Shown here piece by piece: positions 53,538 through 63,189 of a stretch of 64,000 bases of DNA. Position 1 is the first letter of the stretch, and every line of letters begins with the position of its first letter. The stretch lies in assembly GCF_023635005.1 (NCBI RefSeq), contig NZ_JAMLJM010000002.1, forward strand, positions 248,001-312,000. Reading direction: 5' to 3'. A model generated the notes under the pieces. The model was given only the letters and a program-made list of their open reading frames with translations, searched no databases and was not told the origin of the DNA. The translations under genes and the position numbers were made by a program. The stretch is from Flavobacterium luminosum. Lineage in GTDB: Bacteria; Bacteroidota; Bacteroidia; Flavobacteriales; Flavobacteriaceae.

Positions 53538-54794
53538 TTATTTTCCTCTGATAATTTCTACGGGATCAACTTTACTCGCTTTCAGAGCAGGAAACAATCC
53601 GGCAATAGTACTTGTTAACAAAGCAAAAGTAATTCCTATAATATAAAAAAATGGGTTGTAATTTATAGGGTAAGTGGTGACGGTTGGAAGTGATGCAGTT
53701 TCAAAAGGAATTGAATCAATAATGGTAGATAATACTAATCCTAGCAACAACCCCAAGATACCGCCTACGATTCCGATAATCAGCGATAAAGAGATAAATA
53801 TCCATTTTACATCTTGCCCCGAAAAACCTGTGGCTTTGAGAATAGCAATACTATCCATTTTTTCAAAAATCATCATATTCATGATATTGTAAATTCCAAA
53901 GCCAGCGACAATTAATAATACGATACCAACCGCATAGGAAATGATACTTCTTACAGAACTTCCGGTTTCAAATTGTGAATTAGCCGTTTCGTAATCAATT
54001 GTGTCTACATTAAAACGGTGTTGAAATTCTTTGGCAACCACAGAAGCAGTACTAATATCATATAATTTGACTTGAATGTCAGTGATATAATTGGTTGGTT
54101 TTCCCAATATTTTTTGAGCGGTGTCTAAAGAAGTATAAGTTAATGTATTGTCTATTTCGGCTATACCAATTTGAAAAATCCCTACAATTTTAAGGGAAGC
54201 TAAATCTCCCTTGGCTGTAGTCACTTTAATGATATCACCAGTGGTTAACAACATTTTCTCAGATAATCCTTTTCCAATCATGATGCTGTTGTTTTGCAAA
54301 AGATTATTAACAGATCCTTCGATCATATAATCAGTTAATTGGAATAATTTATCTTCAGCTAAAACATCTACCCCATTGATAATTCCTGAAATTTCAATTG
54401 TTCCGGAGTTAAAAAAAACGGGTGTAGTAATTTTTGCAGAAACATCGATGACGCGTTCATCTTGTTTTAAATTTTGGATAATAGCCCGACTGTTGTATAT
54501 GGCGAGACCTTCGTCTTTAGGTTTTATAGAACGAATAAAATGAGTATTCTTTTGAAATTGTTCCGATAGCACAACGGGTTGTTGTTCCGTAGGTTTAATT
54601 TCGTTATATAAACGAACATGGGCAGTTCGATTAAGCATTAAATTATCCAACAAATCATTTAATCCGTTCATGAATCCCAATAGTGTTACAAACATAGAAA
54701 TCCCAAATGTGACTCCTGCCGCTGCAACAATAGATTGTTTTAATCGCGCTCGAAGCAAATGAATTGCAATATTTAAAATAAGCTTAAAATTCAT
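53538..54794 (-). CDS. ABC transporter permease (MacB/FtsX family)
   Basis: A 418-residue permease with one N-terminal membrane segment near residues 20-40, a large MacB-like periplasmic domain, then three C-terminal segments (about residues 285-305, 330-360, 380-400). Conserved features are LRARLKQSIVAAAGVTFGIS and ILKATGFSGQDVKWIF. It overlaps the adaptor by one base. The system would be an exporter coupled to an outer-membrane channel encoded elsewhere, or a lipoprotein-release system. Confidence 0.9.
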   Translation of the reverse strand: MNFKLILNIAIHLLRARLKQSIVAAAGVTFGISMFVTLLGFMNGLNDLLDNLMLNRTAHVRLYNEIKPTEQQPVVLSEQFQKNTHFIRSIKPKDEGLAIYNSRAIIQNLKQDERVIDVSAKITTPVFFNSGTIEISGIINGVDVLAEDKLFQLTDYMIEGSVNNLLQNNSIMIGKGLSEKMLLTTGDIIKVTTAKGDLASLKIVGIFQIGIAEIDNTLTYTSLDTAQKILGKPTNYITDIQVKLYDISTASVVAKEFQHRFNVDTIDYETANSQFETGSSVRSIISYAVGIVLLIVAGFGIYNIMNMMIFEKMDSIAILKATGFSGQDVKWIFISLSLIIGIVGGILGLLLGLVLSTIIDSIPFETASLPTVTTYPINYNPFFYIIGITFALLTSTIAGLFPALKASKVDPVEIIRGK

Positions 54795-55888
54795 TATTCT
54801 AGTAAATAAATCGTTTCCCCAATCTGTAATCCTTGAGTAATTTCTGCATTCTGATAGTCGGAAAGACCAATAGTGACCTTTCTTTTTTCTTTCCCATCGA
54901 CTAAAACATATTCGTTATCAATCAAATATTTTTTTGGAATGGTAATCACGTTACTTTTGGTTTGAATGATGATATTTGCTTCTGCCGTTAGATTAGGAAA
55001 TAACTTTTTGGGTGGTTTAATAAAGTGTGCTTCAATTTTAAAAGTTCTTGAACGTTCATCCATGATAGGGTAAATTTTATCAACGGTAGCTTCAAATAAC
55101 TGGCCTTTATAGCTATCCATAGTGACTAAAATTCTTTGCCCTAATGCAATGCGTACCATATCGTTTTCGTCTACATCTAATTCTAAAATGTAAGCATTCT
55201 TTTTACCGATGATAGCCAAAGGAGTCTGCGGACTTATTAATGTTCCTTCTTTGACTAAAACGTCGTACAATTCGCCTGAAAAGACACTTTTGACAGTAAA
55301 ATCACTTTGAGATTTCTGACTGATTTTTAGATTGATCTGGTTTCGAGATTGCTCGTTTTGAAGTTGTGTTTTGAGTTGTGCTAATTGTTTTTGTACCGAA
55401 AAATAAGCCGATTTAGAGTTTTTAAAGGCTAATTCGGTCTTTTGAAATTCTACTTCCGAAATTCCATCATATAGGCGAGCATTTTTACTACGGTTGTATA
55501 TCGATTCGTCTAAAGCTAGTTTGTCTTTGGCTGTTTGAACTTTGAGTTCCATTTCAGCAATTTTATCTTGGATATATTGACTGTTTCCTTGGCTTATTTC
55601 GTAGGCCAAACGGGCATTGTCGGTATTGAGTTGCGCTTTTTCACTTTCAATTTGAAATAACGATTGTCCTTTGCTGATATTTTGTCCAGCGGTGACCATT
55701 ATTTTTTGTAAAACGCCATTAACAGTAGGGTAGACAGTATATTGATTCTCAGCTTTTACAATTCCTGAAGCGTAAACACTTTCGGTAACTTCTCCGGCTT
55801 GAACCTGGAAACTATTTTTGCTTTCTTTTTTACAAGAAAATAAGCAAAACAAAATGTTCATTGACAATACGATTGATTGTTTTTTCAT
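54794..55888 (-). CDS. Periplasmic adaptor (membrane fusion) lipoprotein of the ABC exporter
   Basis: A 364-residue membrane fusion protein. The lipobox is LFCLFSCKKE, so it is inner-membrane-anchored by lipid. The lipoyl-like half GVLQKIMVTAGQNISKGQSL is followed by a long coiled hairpin (about residues 80-190), then the beta-barrel segment PLAIIGKKNAYILELDVDEN and a membrane-proximal domain. Together with the MacB-type permease and ATPase it forms a tripartite efflux unit; substrates may be macrolides, lipids or peptides (not determinable). Confidence 0.9.
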   Translation of the reverse strand: MKKQSIVLSMNILFCLFSCKKESKNSFQVQAGEVTESVYASGIVKAENQYTVYPTVNGVLQKIMVTAGQNISKGQSLFQIESEKAQLNTDNARLAYEISQGNSQYIQDKIAEMELKVQTAKDKLALDESIYNRSKNARLYDGISEVEFQKTELAFKNSKSAYFSVQKQLAQLKTQLQNEQSRNQINLKISQKSQSDFTVKSVFSGELYDVLVKEGTLISPQTPLAIIGKKNAYILELDVDENDMVRIALGQRILVTMDSYKGQLFEATVDKIYPIMDERSRTFKIEAHFIKPPKKLFPNLTAEANIIIQTKSNVITIPKKYLIDNEYVLVDGKEKRKVTIGLSDYQNAEITQGLQIGETIYLLE

Positions 55889-56063
55889 TTCTAAACAGAG
55901 AATAATGTATTTAGGGCATTAAAAGTAAGTATAAATATTTTTTTTTAATGTTTTTTGTCCGTATTTCTTTTCATTAGTGTTGTGATCTCGCGAACGAATT
56001 CTTTATTTTTGATTTGTTGTACAAATCTTTAAATACAACTACTTTTACTAAAAAGAAAACACA

Positions 56064-56795
56064 TTGGACTATTTACTTTATTTCGTTTTGTTAGCCTTAA
56101 TTGCTGAAATTATTGGCACTGTAGGCGGTTTTGGATCTTCATTGTTATTTGTGCCAATTGCAAGCTATTTTATGGATTTTCAGTCGGTATTGGGGATTAC
56201 TGCATTATTTCATTTATCAAGTAATATTACCAAAATTTATCTTTTCAGGGAAGGTTTTGATAAAAAACTGGTAATGAATATGGGGATTTCGGCTGTTTTT
56301 TTTGTGATTATTGGTGCCGTACTCAGTAAGTATTTTTCACCTAAAATTTTAGAATTGGCATTGGCTTTTTTTCTGATTCTGTTGAGCTTGGTTTTTCTTT
56401 TATTCAAGAATTTGACTGTTAAACCTACATTTCAAAACTCAGTATTAGGAGGTGCTATTTCAGGTTTTATTGCTGGTTTAGTGGGAACAGGCGGAGCAAT
56501 ACGAGGAGTGGTTTTGGCATCCTATAATTTGAAAACTAGTGTTTTTATTGCTACTTCTGCCATTATAGATTTAGGTATCGATTTGAGTAGAAGTGTAGTT
56601 TATACGATGAATGGATTCGTACATTATGATGATTTGTACTTGATTCCTATTCTGTTAATGGTGAGTATTGTAGGGAGTTTTATAGGTAAAAAAATCTTAA
56701 ATAGTCTTACAGAAGCTCAATTTAAAAATATTGTTCTTTCTCTAATATTGTTAACAGGAACGATTACCGTTTTTAAAAGTTTAGGAGCAATTTAA
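56064..56795 (+). CDS. TauE/SafE-family permease (sulfite exporter-like)
   Basis: A 243-residue inner-membrane protein with about eight segments. The two repeats GTVGGFGSSLLFVPIASYF and IAGLVGTGGAIRGVVLASY carry the glycine-rich family motif. Relatives export sulfite or sulfoacetate or handle other organic anions; the substrate is not identified. The first ATG would be residue 37, so I take the TTG start, which yields a full first membrane segment. Confidence 0.82.
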   Translation: MDYLLYFVLLALIAEIIGTVGGFGSSLLFVPIASYFMDFQSVLGITALFHLSSNITKIYLFREGFDKKLVMNMGISAVFFVIIGAVLSKYFSPKILELALAFFLILLSLVFLLFKNLTVKPTFQNSVLGGAISGFIAGLVGTGGAIRGVVLASYNLKTSVFIATSAIIDLGIDLSRSVVYTMNGFVHYDDLYLIPILLMVSIVGSFIGKKILNSLTEAQFKNIVLSLILLTGTITVFKSLGAI

Positions 56796-56825
56796 AAAAA
56801 CGAATTTTTAGAACAAACTGAAATA

Positions 56826-56860
56826 AAAATGAGCCCAAGAATATTGGGCTCATTTATTTT
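56826..56860. terminator. Bidirectional terminator (TauE-like gene / valS)
   Basis: Stem AAATGAGCCCA/TGGGCTCATTT with a short AGAATAT loop and A/T tails, between convergent genes. Confidence 0.85.
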
Positions 56861-56876
56861 TATTCTAACTTAGATT

Positions 56877-59504
56877 TTATTGCAAACCCGCTAAACTTTG
56901 TTCTAAAGTTGCAATTTTGGCTAAAGCATCGGCTTCTTTTTTGCGCTCGTTGGCAATTACTTGTTCTGGCGCTCCACTAACAAACTTTTCGTTAGCTAAT
57001 TTTCCTTGTACCGAACGTAAGAATCCTTTGGTGTAATTTAATTCTTCCGTCAATTTTGCAATTTCAGCTTCAACATCTACATTTCCACCTACAGGAATGA
57101 AATATTCATTAGATTTTACACGATAAGATAAAGCACCATTTACTTTTTCATCCACGTAAACTAGATCCACAATATTACCTAATTTCATGATTACTGAATC
57201 AAAATGGGTAGATGCTTTTTCATTGTTCACCACTTTTAATTCAATGGTTTCTTTAAATGGAATGTTTTTATCTTTTCTAATGGTTCTAATACCTGAAATA
57301 ACTTCTGTTGCAAAATCGAAATCTGCAATTAATTGTTCATTAAAAGCTTTCATTTCTGGCCAAGAAGCGATGATTAACGCCTCTTCTGGTGTTCTTTCTG
57401 CAATGTGTTGCCAAATTTCTTCTGTTAAGAATGGCATAAATGGATGCAATAACTTCAAGTTAGCTTCTAACATTTCAATGGCTTTATCGAAAGTTGTTTT
57501 ATCAATTGGTTGTTGGTAACCTGGCTTGATCATTTCTAAGAACCACGAACAAAAATCGTCCCAAACCAATTTATAAATAGCCATTAACGCATCAGAAATA
57601 CGGTATTTATCGAAATTATCTTCAATTTCAACCAATGTTTTTTGCAATTTTGCCTCATACCATTCGATAGCTACTTTTGAAGACTCTGGTTGAGCGATAT
57701 CCGCTACTTCCCAACCTTTAATTAAACGGAAGGCATTCCAAATTTTATTGGCAAATCCTTTCCCTTGGTTACATAATTCTTCATCAAATAAAATATCATT
57801 TCCAGCAGAAGAACTCAATAACAATCCTACACGAACACCATCGGCACCAAATTTTTCAATTAATCCCAATGGTTCTGGTGAATTTCCTAAGGATTTTGAC
57901 ATTTTACGTCCTTGTTTGTCACGTACTAATCCGGTTAAATATACATTTGAAAATGGTTTTTTTCCGGTATATTCATATCCAGCAATGATCATACGTGCTA
58001 CCCAGAAGAATAAAATATCTGGTCCTGTTACTAAATCATTTGTAGGATAATAGTATTTGAACTCTTCATTTTCTGGGTCTAACATTCCTCCAAAAACAGA
58101 GATAGGCCATAACCAAGAAGAGAACCAAGTATCCAATGCATCAGGATCTTGACGTAAATCCTTCGTTGTTAAATTAGCATTGGATGTTTTTTCTTTTGCT
58201 AAAACTAACGCGTCCTCAATCGTTTCAGCAACTACAAAATCTTCTTTTCCATCGCCATAATAGTAGGCTGGAATTTGTTGTCCCCACCATAATTGACGTG
58301 AAATATTCCAATCACGAATGTTATTTAACCAATGCGCATAGGTATTATTGAAACGAGAAGGATGTAATTTAATTTCATCTGATTCTAAAACCGCTTTGAT
58401 AGCTGGTTTAACCAATTCGTCCATTTTTAAGAACCATTGATCTGACAATCTTGGCTCAATCACGGCTTTAGTTCGTTCCGAAGTTCCTACGTTATTTACG
58501 TGGTTTTCTACTTTGGCTAAAGCACCAATAGACTCTAATTCTTTTTCAATGGCTTTACGAACTTCAAAACGATCTTGGCCTTCATAATGCAATCCAAATG
58601 AGTTTAAAGTAGCATCTTCATTGAAAATATCGATGATTTCTAAGCCGTGTTTATCACCTAATGTTTTATCATTTACATCATGTGCAGGTGTCACTTTTAA
58701 ACAACCTGTACCGAATTCCATATCTACATATTCATCGAAAATGATTGGAATTACACGATTACAAATAGGAACAATGGCTTTTTTTCCTTTTAAATGGAAA
58801 TATCTTTCGTCTTCAGGGTGAATACAAATTGCGGTATCTCCTAAAATAGTTTCAGGACGCGTGGTTGCAATAGTTACAAACTCTTCGCTACCTTCAATTT
58901 GGTATTTTAAGTGATATAATTTACCTTGTCTTTCTTCGTAAATAACCTCTTCATCAGACAAAGTGGTTTTTGCTTCAGGATCCCAGTTTACCATTCGGTA
59001 ACCACGATAAATCAAGCCTTTGTTGTATAAATCTACGAAAGATTTAATTACAGAAGCCGACATGTCATCATCCATGGTAAATTTAGTTCTGTCCCAATCA
59101 CAAGAACAACCTAATTGTTTTAATTGTTCTAAGATGGTTCCTCCGTATTTTTCGGTCCAATCGAAAGCGTGTTTTAAAAACTCTTCACGTGTTAAATCGG
59201 ATTTATTGATTCCTTCCGATTTTAATTTGGCAACTACTTTAGCTTCAGTAGCAATAGAGGCGTGATCTGTTCCCGGTACCCAACAAGCGTTGAATCCTTT
59301 TAAACGCGCACGACGAATTAATACGTCTTGAATGGTATTGTTTAACATGTGTCCCATGTGTAACACTCCAGTTACATTGGGTGGTGGAATAACAATAGTG
59401 TAAGGTGTTCTATGGTCTGGAGTAGAATGGAAATAGTTGTGTTCCATCCAATAGTCGTACCATTTTTTTTCAACTTGTTTGGCTTCGAATTGTGCTGGTA
59501 TCAT
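56877..59504 (-). CDS. valS: Valyl-tRNA synthetase
   Basis: Class I synthetase charging tRNA-Val. The HIGH motif is in [13 protein letters not shown] near residue 45. The KMSKS loop is [14 protein letters not shown], the editing domain includes [17 protein letters not shown], and the C-terminus ends in a coiled-coil ([23 protein letters not shown]). At 875 residues it has the normal length. It is a single gene whose 331-bp upstream region carries a dispersed repeat copy. Confidence 0.97.
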   Translation of the reverse strand: MIPAQFEAKQVEKKWYDYWMEHNYFHSTPDHRTPYTIVIPPPNVTGVLHMGHMLNNTIQDVLIRRARLKGFNACWVPGTDHASIATEAKVVAKLKSEGINKSDLTREEFLKHAFDWTEKYGGTILEQLKQLGCSCDWDRTKFTMDDDMSASVIKSFVDLYNKGLIYRGYRMVNWDPEAKTTLSDEEVIYEERQGKLYHLKYQIEGSEEFVTIATTRPETILGDTAICIHPEDERYFHLKGKKAIVPICNRVIPIIFDEYVDMEFGTGCLKVTPAHDVNDKTLGDKHGLEIIDIFNEDATLNSFGLHYEGQDRFEVRKAIEKELESIGALAKVENHVNNVGTSERTKAVIEPRLSDQWFLKMDELVKPAIKAVLESDEIKLHPSRFNNTYAHWLNNIRDWNISRQLWWGQQIPAYYYGDGKEDFVVAETIEDALVLAKEKTSNANLTTKDLRQDPDALDTWFSSWLWPISVFGGMLDPENEEFKYYYPTNDLVTGPDILFFWVARMIIAGYEYTGKKPFSNVYLTGLVRDKQGRKMSKSLGNSPEPLGLIEKFGADGVRVGLLLSSSAGNDILFDEELCNQGKGFANKIWNAFRLIKGWEVADIAQPESSKVAIEWYEAKLQKTLVEIEDNFDKYRISDALMAIYKLVWDDFCSWFLEMIKPGYQQPIDKTTFDKAIEMLEANLKLLHPFMPFLTEEIWQHIAERTPEEALIIASWPEMKAFNEQLIADFDFATEVISGIRTIRKDKNIPFKETIELKVVNNEKASTHFDSVIMKLGNIVDLVYVDEKVNGALSYRVKSNEYFIPVGGNVDVEAEIAKLTEELNYTKGFLRSVQGKLANEKFVSGAPEQVIANERKKEADALAKIATLEQSLAGLQ

Positions 59505-59835
59505 GTTTTTTTTAGTTTAAAGTTTAAGAATTAAAAGATCAACGTTTATCGTTAGTTTCTTTTAAAAATTACAAAAATTTTATGGATTACTCCCTAGCCC
59601 TGATGGGAGCGTAATACCGTGTATAGTGAACAGCGGGAATATGGATTACTGATACAAACTATTGACTCGCTCATTGAAGGCAAGTATTGTAGAATATTTT
59701 GTATTAAGAATGAATTGGTACACTTTTTGTATTTTGTATGCAAAAGTAAGTAAACTAAGCAAATATAAAAAGTCAGTTAAAATATTTGTTTGTTTAGGAA
59801 AACAAAGTTAATTTTACGAATACTAAAACAAGAAA
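59505..59835. other. Gene-free stretch between valS and the DUF1573 gene
   Basis: This stretch contains dispersed repeat copy C with its flanking direct repeats (59581-59650), a further shared motif at 59667-59679, and a likely plus-strand promoter (TTTG 59785-59788, TAATTTTA 59809-59816, 20 nt apart) for the DUF1573 gene. I see no ORF. Confidence 0.6.
59581..59650 (+). repeat. Dispersed repeat copy C with flanking direct repeats
   Basis: The 45-nt core (59596-59640) begins AGCCCTGATGGGAGC and ends CAGCGGGAAT, with a central hairpin ATAC-CGT-GTAT. An 11-bp direct repeat TATGGATTACT lies at 59581-59591 and 59640-59650. TCGCTC follows the core by 26 nt, as in copy B. Confidence 0.85.
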
Positions 59836-60273
59836 ATGATGAAAAAATTATTTACTCTAATAGCAATAGCCGTTTTCGGTATTTCTGCTCAAGCCCAAAC
59901 TGGAGCTAAAATTGAATTTAAAGCAAAAGACAACACTATTGATTATGGTACTGTTACTAAAGAAAAAGACAATGGTGTTAGAGTTTTTGAGTTTACCAAT
60001 ACAGGAGACGCTCCATTGATTATTACGAATGTACAGTCGACTTGTGGTTGTACAGTACCGAGTAAACCAAAAGAACCAATTATGCCAGGTAAAACCGGTA
60101 AAATTGAAGTAAAGTATAATATGAATCCGGGTCCAATCAGAAAAACGATTACTGTAGAATCGAATGCGGTGAATTATGAAGGTGGTAAAGTGCCTTTGAA
60201 AATTAAAGGTACTGTAGTGGCTCCTTCGGATGTAAATGTTTTGGAAAAGAAAAAAACGTTAATGACTCAATAA
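59836..60273 (+). CDS. Exported DUF1573 protein
   Basis: A signal peptide (cut near SAQAQ, residue 21) precedes a 120-residue DUF1573 domain, an Ig-like beta-sandwich seen widely in Bacteroidota. The hallmark VFEFTNTGDAPLIITNVQS and STCGCTVPSKPKEPIMPGK motif, with its CGC pair, is present. Function unknown, possibly a small periplasmic or surface adhesin. It is monocistronic, with promoter and terminator. Confidence 0.9.
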   Translation: MMKKLFTLIAIAVFGISAQAQTGAKIEFKAKDNTIDYGTVTKEKDNGVRVFEFTNTGDAPLIITNVQSTCGCTVPSKPKEPIMPGKTGKIEVKYNMNPGPIRKTITVESNAVNYEGGKVPLKIKGTVVAPSDVNVLEKKKTLMTQ

Positions 60274-60296
60274 GTATTAATTATTGAATACTAAAG

Positions 60297-60325
60297 AACC
60301 TCACATCATCGTGAGGTTTTTTTAT
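60297..60325 (+). terminator. Terminator of the DUF1573 gene
   Basis: An 8-bp stem AACCTCAC/GTGAGGTT with an ATCATC loop and T run. Confidence 0.85.
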
Positions 60326-60407
60326 TTGTAAGAATTACAATCCCTTTAAATAAAAGTGTAGAACATCGATTTTTTGTGTATTTAATTGATTATTAGGTTT
60401 TTGTGTT

Positions 60408-60437
60408 TTGTTTTTGTTTTGATATGACTTAAATTTG
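60408..60437 (+). promoter_or_regulatory. Promoter of hsp20
   Basis: TTG at 60408-60410 and TAAATTTG at 60430-60437 are 19 nt apart, an exact match to the housekeeping consensus rather than a heat-shock-type site. Confidence 0.65.
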
Positions 60438-60473
60438 AGAGAAACGAAATTACTAATTATAAACAATACATTT

Positions 60474-60926
60474 ATGGAAACACTAGTTAGAGGAAATAGC
60501 CTTTTTCCTTCGGTTAACACTTTTTTTGATGATGTTTTTTCAAAAAACATGTTTGATTGGAATGAAAAGAATTTTTCAAGTTTGGGAAGCACTTTGCCAT
60601 CGGTAAATATGAAAGAGACCGATTCTAAAATGGAAATAGAGTTGGCGGCTCCGGGAATGAAAAAAGAAGATTTTAAAATAGAAGTCGATAATGACATTTT
60701 ATCCATTTCTTGTGAGAAAGAAGAACATAAAACGGAAGAGAATAAAGAAGAACGATATACTCGAAAAGAGTTTAGTTATCAGTCATTTTGTCGCTCGTTT
60801 ACGTTACCGGATAACTTAAAAAAAGACGAGATAGAGGCAACTTATAAAGATGGATTGCTTCACGTAACGATTATGAAAAATAAAGAGGCAAAAAGTAAGT
60901 CAACGAAACTTATCCCGGTTAAATAA
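60474..60926 (+). CDS. Small heat shock protein (Hsp20 / alpha-crystallin)
   Basis: A 150-residue ATP-independent chaperone that holds unfolding proteins. The alpha-crystallin domain runs from about residue 42 (LPSVNMKETDSKMEIELAAP) to 140, with GMKKEDFKIEVDNDILSI and the terminal GLLHVTI. The C-terminal IxI-type sequence is represented by KLIPV. The chosen start is the ATG giving METLVRG; a longer frame upstream would overlap the -7 box. A hairpin terminator follows. Confidence 0.95.
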   Translation: METLVRGNSLFPSVNTFFDDVFSKNMFDWNEKNFSSLGSTLPSVNMKETDSKMEIELAAPGMKKEDFKIEVDNDILSISCEKEEHKTEENKEERYTRKEFSYQSFCRSFTLPDNLKKDEIEATYKDGLLHVTIMKNKEAKSKSTKLIPVK

Positions 60927-60943
60927 TTTTTGTTTGTTCTAAT

Positions 60944-60976
60944 AAGACAGGACATTTGTTCCTGTCTTTTGTTTTT
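60944..60976 (+). terminator. Terminator of hsp20
   Basis: A 9-bp stem AAGACAGGA/TCCTGTCTT with a CATTTGT loop and T-rich tail. Confidence 0.85.
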
Positions 60977-61019
60977 TAATTGGTTGGATTAATGTTATAT
61001 TCATGATTTGTCATTCTAC

Positions 61020-61049
61020 TTGATTTATCCAAAAAAATAATTAATTTTA
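61020..61049 (+). promoter_or_regulatory. Promoter of pyrR-pyrB
   Basis: TTG at 61020-61022 and TAATTTTA at 61042-61049 (7 of 8) are 19 nt apart. The leader is short, with no room for an attenuator hairpin of the Bacillus PyrR type. Confidence 0.55.
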
Positions 61050-61072
61050 CACTCCAAACACAACTAACTACA

Positions 61073-61609
61073 ATGAGTCAAAAAACTTTGCTCACATCTA
61101 CAGAAGTAAATATCATACTTCATCGTTTGGCTTGTCAATTAATTGAAAATCACCTTGATTTTACGAATACTGTCTTAATTGGTATTCAACCACGTGGAAC
61201 TCAGTTAGCTTCTCGTTTAAAACAAATTTTACAAGAGGAATACAACGTACCAACTGTTGCATTGGGTTTCTTGGATATTACTTTTTTTCGAGATGATTTT
61301 CGTCGAGGAGAAACTCTAGAGGCTAATAAGACTCAAATAGACTTTTTGGTAGAAAATAAAAAAGTGATTTTTATTGATGATGTTTTGTACACTGGAAGAA
61401 GTATTAATGCCGCTTTATCGGCCATTCAATCTTTTGGTAGACCCAGCGAAGTAGAATTACTAGTTCTTATTGACAGACGCTTTAGCCGCCATTTGCCTAT
61501 TCAACCCGATTATAGAGGTCGTCAGGTAGATGCCATCAATAATGAAAAGGTAATTGTAAAGTGGAAGGAAACTTCCGAAGAAGATTCAGTAGTCATAATA
61601 ACAAAATAA
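61073..61609 (+). CDS. pyrR: PyrR bifunctional pyrimidine regulator / uracil phosphoribosyltransferase-like
   Basis: A 178-residue type I phosphoribosyltransferase. The PRPP motif is VIFIDDVLYTGRSI, and the IGIQPRGTQLASRL loop and FRRGETL region follow the PyrR pattern. In Bacillus, PyrR attenuates pyr operons by binding leader RNA and also has weak UPRT activity. Here the short leader shows no such attenuator, so the enzyme role may dominate or regulation may differ. pyrB follows by one base. Confidence 0.92.
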   Translation: MSQKTLLTSTEVNIILHRLACQLIENHLDFTNTVLIGIQPRGTQLASRLKQILQEEYNVPTVALGFLDITFFRDDFRRGETLEANKTQIDFLVENKKVIFIDDVLYTGRSINAALSAIQSFGRPSEVELLVLIDRRFSRHLPIQPDYRGRQVDAINNEKVIVKWKETSEEDSVVIITK

Positions 61610-61610
61610 A

Positions 61611-62537
61611 ATGAAGGAGTTAAGCGTAAATCATTTACTAGGAATTAAGTATATTACAGAAGAAGATATTCAGCTTATTTTTGAAACTGCCGATCATTTT
61701 AAAGAAGTTATTAATCGTCCCATAAAGAAAGTTCCTTCCCTAAGAGACATAACGATTGCTAATATTTTTTTCGAGAACAGTACACGAACTAAACTTTCAT
61801 TTGAATTAGCCCAAAAACGCCTCTCAGCGGATATTGTTAATTTTGCCGCTTCTAGTTCTTCGGTAACCAAAGGAGAGACATTAATAGACACCGTTAATAA
61901 TATACTTTCGATGAAAGTTGATATGGTAGTTATGCGACATTCTTCTCCAGGAGCGGGTGTTTTTCTTTCTAAAAACGTAAAAGCAAGTATCGTAAATGCT
62001 GGGGATGGTGCTCACGAACATCCTACACAAGCTTTATTGGATGCATATACTATTAGAGAACGTTTGGGAGATGTGGCCGGAAAGAAAATTGTAATTGTTG
62101 GCGATATTTTGCATTCAAGAGTTGCTTTGTCAAATATTTATTCTCTACAAAAATTAGGAGCTACCGTAAAGGTTTGTGGACCAAAAACATTAATCCCGAG
62201 ATATATACAGGATTTGGGAGTTCAGGTGGAGCCTAATCTTCGTAAAGCATTAGAATGGTGTGATGTAGCAAATATGCTGAGAGTTCAAAATGAGCGTTTG
62301 GATATTAGCTATTTCCCTTCGACTAGAGAATATGCCATGCAGTATGGTGTCGATAAATCTTTGTTAGATTCTCTAAATAAAGAAATTGTAATCATGCATC
62401 CTGGGCCAATTAACAGAGGTGTTGAAATTACCAGTGATGTAGCAGATTCGAAACAATCGGTTATTTTGGATCAGGTTGAAAATGGAGTAGCTGTGAGAAT
62501 GGCTGTTATTTATTTATTGGCTTCAAAAATTAAATAA
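61611..62537 (+). CDS. pyrB: Aspartate carbamoyltransferase, catalytic chain
   Basis: PyrB makes N-carbamoyl-L-aspartate, the first committed step of pyrimidine synthesis. The 308-residue protein has the carbamoyl-phosphate loop FENSTRTKLSFELAQKRL, VMRHSSPGAG, the HPTQALLDAYTI motif and MHPGPINRGVEI near the end. The start follows pyrR by one base, so translation is coupled. No pyrI regulatory chain is visible after it. Confidence 0.97.
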   Translation: MKELSVNHLLGIKYITEEDIQLIFETADHFKEVINRPIKKVPSLRDITIANIFFENSTRTKLSFELAQKRLSADIVNFAASSSSVTKGETLIDTVNNILSMKVDMVVMRHSSPGAGVFLSKNVKASIVNAGDGAHEHPTQALLDAYTIRERLGDVAGKKIVIVGDILHSRVALSNIYSLQKLGATVKVCGPKTLIPRYIQDLGVQVEPNLRKALEWCDVANMLRVQNERLDISYFPSTREYAMQYGVDKSLLDSLNKEIVIMHPGPINRGVEITSDVADSKQSVILDQVENGVAVRMAVIYLLASKIK

Positions 62538-62601
62538 AAAAGTTTTTAAATTGGTATTGGTTTCCGTACTTTAGTAAAAGTCAAAAAATAGGAAAAAATC
62601 A

Positions 62602-62934
62602 ATGAAAGTAGATCAAAAAGGACATACAACTATTATTAAAGATACAGAAGGTAATTCGAATGTTTTTCTGCAAAAAATTACAGATCAATACAATAGCTTT
62701 AAGACAGCAAATCTTATATTAGATATCACACAAGATAAAACCATTGATCTAGCGGCTATAAAACTATTTGAAGATTTATCTAAAAAGCATAAAAAAGGCA
62801 AAAAATCATTTGTCTTAGTGGCAGAAGGAATCGATTTTAATGAAGTTCCCGATTCTATCTTGTTGGTTCCTACAGTTTTAGAAGCTCATGATATCATTGA
62901 AATGGAAGAAATAGAAAGAGATTTAGGTTTTTAG
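62602..62934 (+). CDS. Small STAS-like protein next to pyrB
   Basis: A 110-residue protein with an alternating strand-helix pattern (NLILDITQDKTID, KKSFVLVAEGIDF, ILLVPTVLEAHDIIEMEEI) like an anti-sigma antagonist (STAS) domain. I recall such flavobacterial proteins sometimes labelled 'ribonuclease Z' because rnz usually lies next to them; this one has none of the HxHxDH zinc motif, so the label is wrong. No rnz gene follows in this window. Function unknown. Confidence 0.75.
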   Translation: MKVDQKGHTTIIKDTEGNSNVFLQKITDQYNSFKTANLILDITQDKTIDLAAIKLFEDLSKKHKKGKKSFVLVAEGIDFNEVPDSILLVPTVLEAHDIIEMEEIERDLGF

Positions 62935-62973
62935 TAGCGTTAACAGCAATACATTAGAAATATAATATTGATG

Positions 62974-63003
62974 ACCCAAAGTGAATAGTACTTTGGGTTT
63001 TTT
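62974..63003 (+). terminator. Terminator of the pyr operon
   Basis: A 9-bp stem ACCCAAAGT/ACTTTGGGT with a 7-nt loop and T run follows the STAS-like gene. Confidence 0.85.
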
Positions 63004-63189
63004 ATTGTAAAATGGCAAAGTATTCTGTTGATTTTACTTGAAAGGACTCAATGAATTTTATTATTCTTCTCTCTAAAGAATAAAAATGAGTTCTATTTAT
63101 TGGAGTGTTTAAAGGAAAAATTCCCCGCTAAATTAATAACAGGGAATTCCAACAAAAACAATTTAGAAATATTAAATCTGAAAAAAAAT

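Noticed and set aside
60335..60706. 123-codon antisense frame over hsp20
   Set aside because: It overlaps the hsp20 promoter and the first half of the chaperone domain and has no recognisable protein features.
61023..61072. PyrR-type attenuator upstream of pyrR
   Set aside because: The predicted leader is only about 20 nt and contains no alternative hairpins.
62602..62934. 'Ribonuclease Z' label
   Set aside because: The 110-residue product has no metallo-beta-lactamase zinc motif and is far too short; it looks STAS-like.
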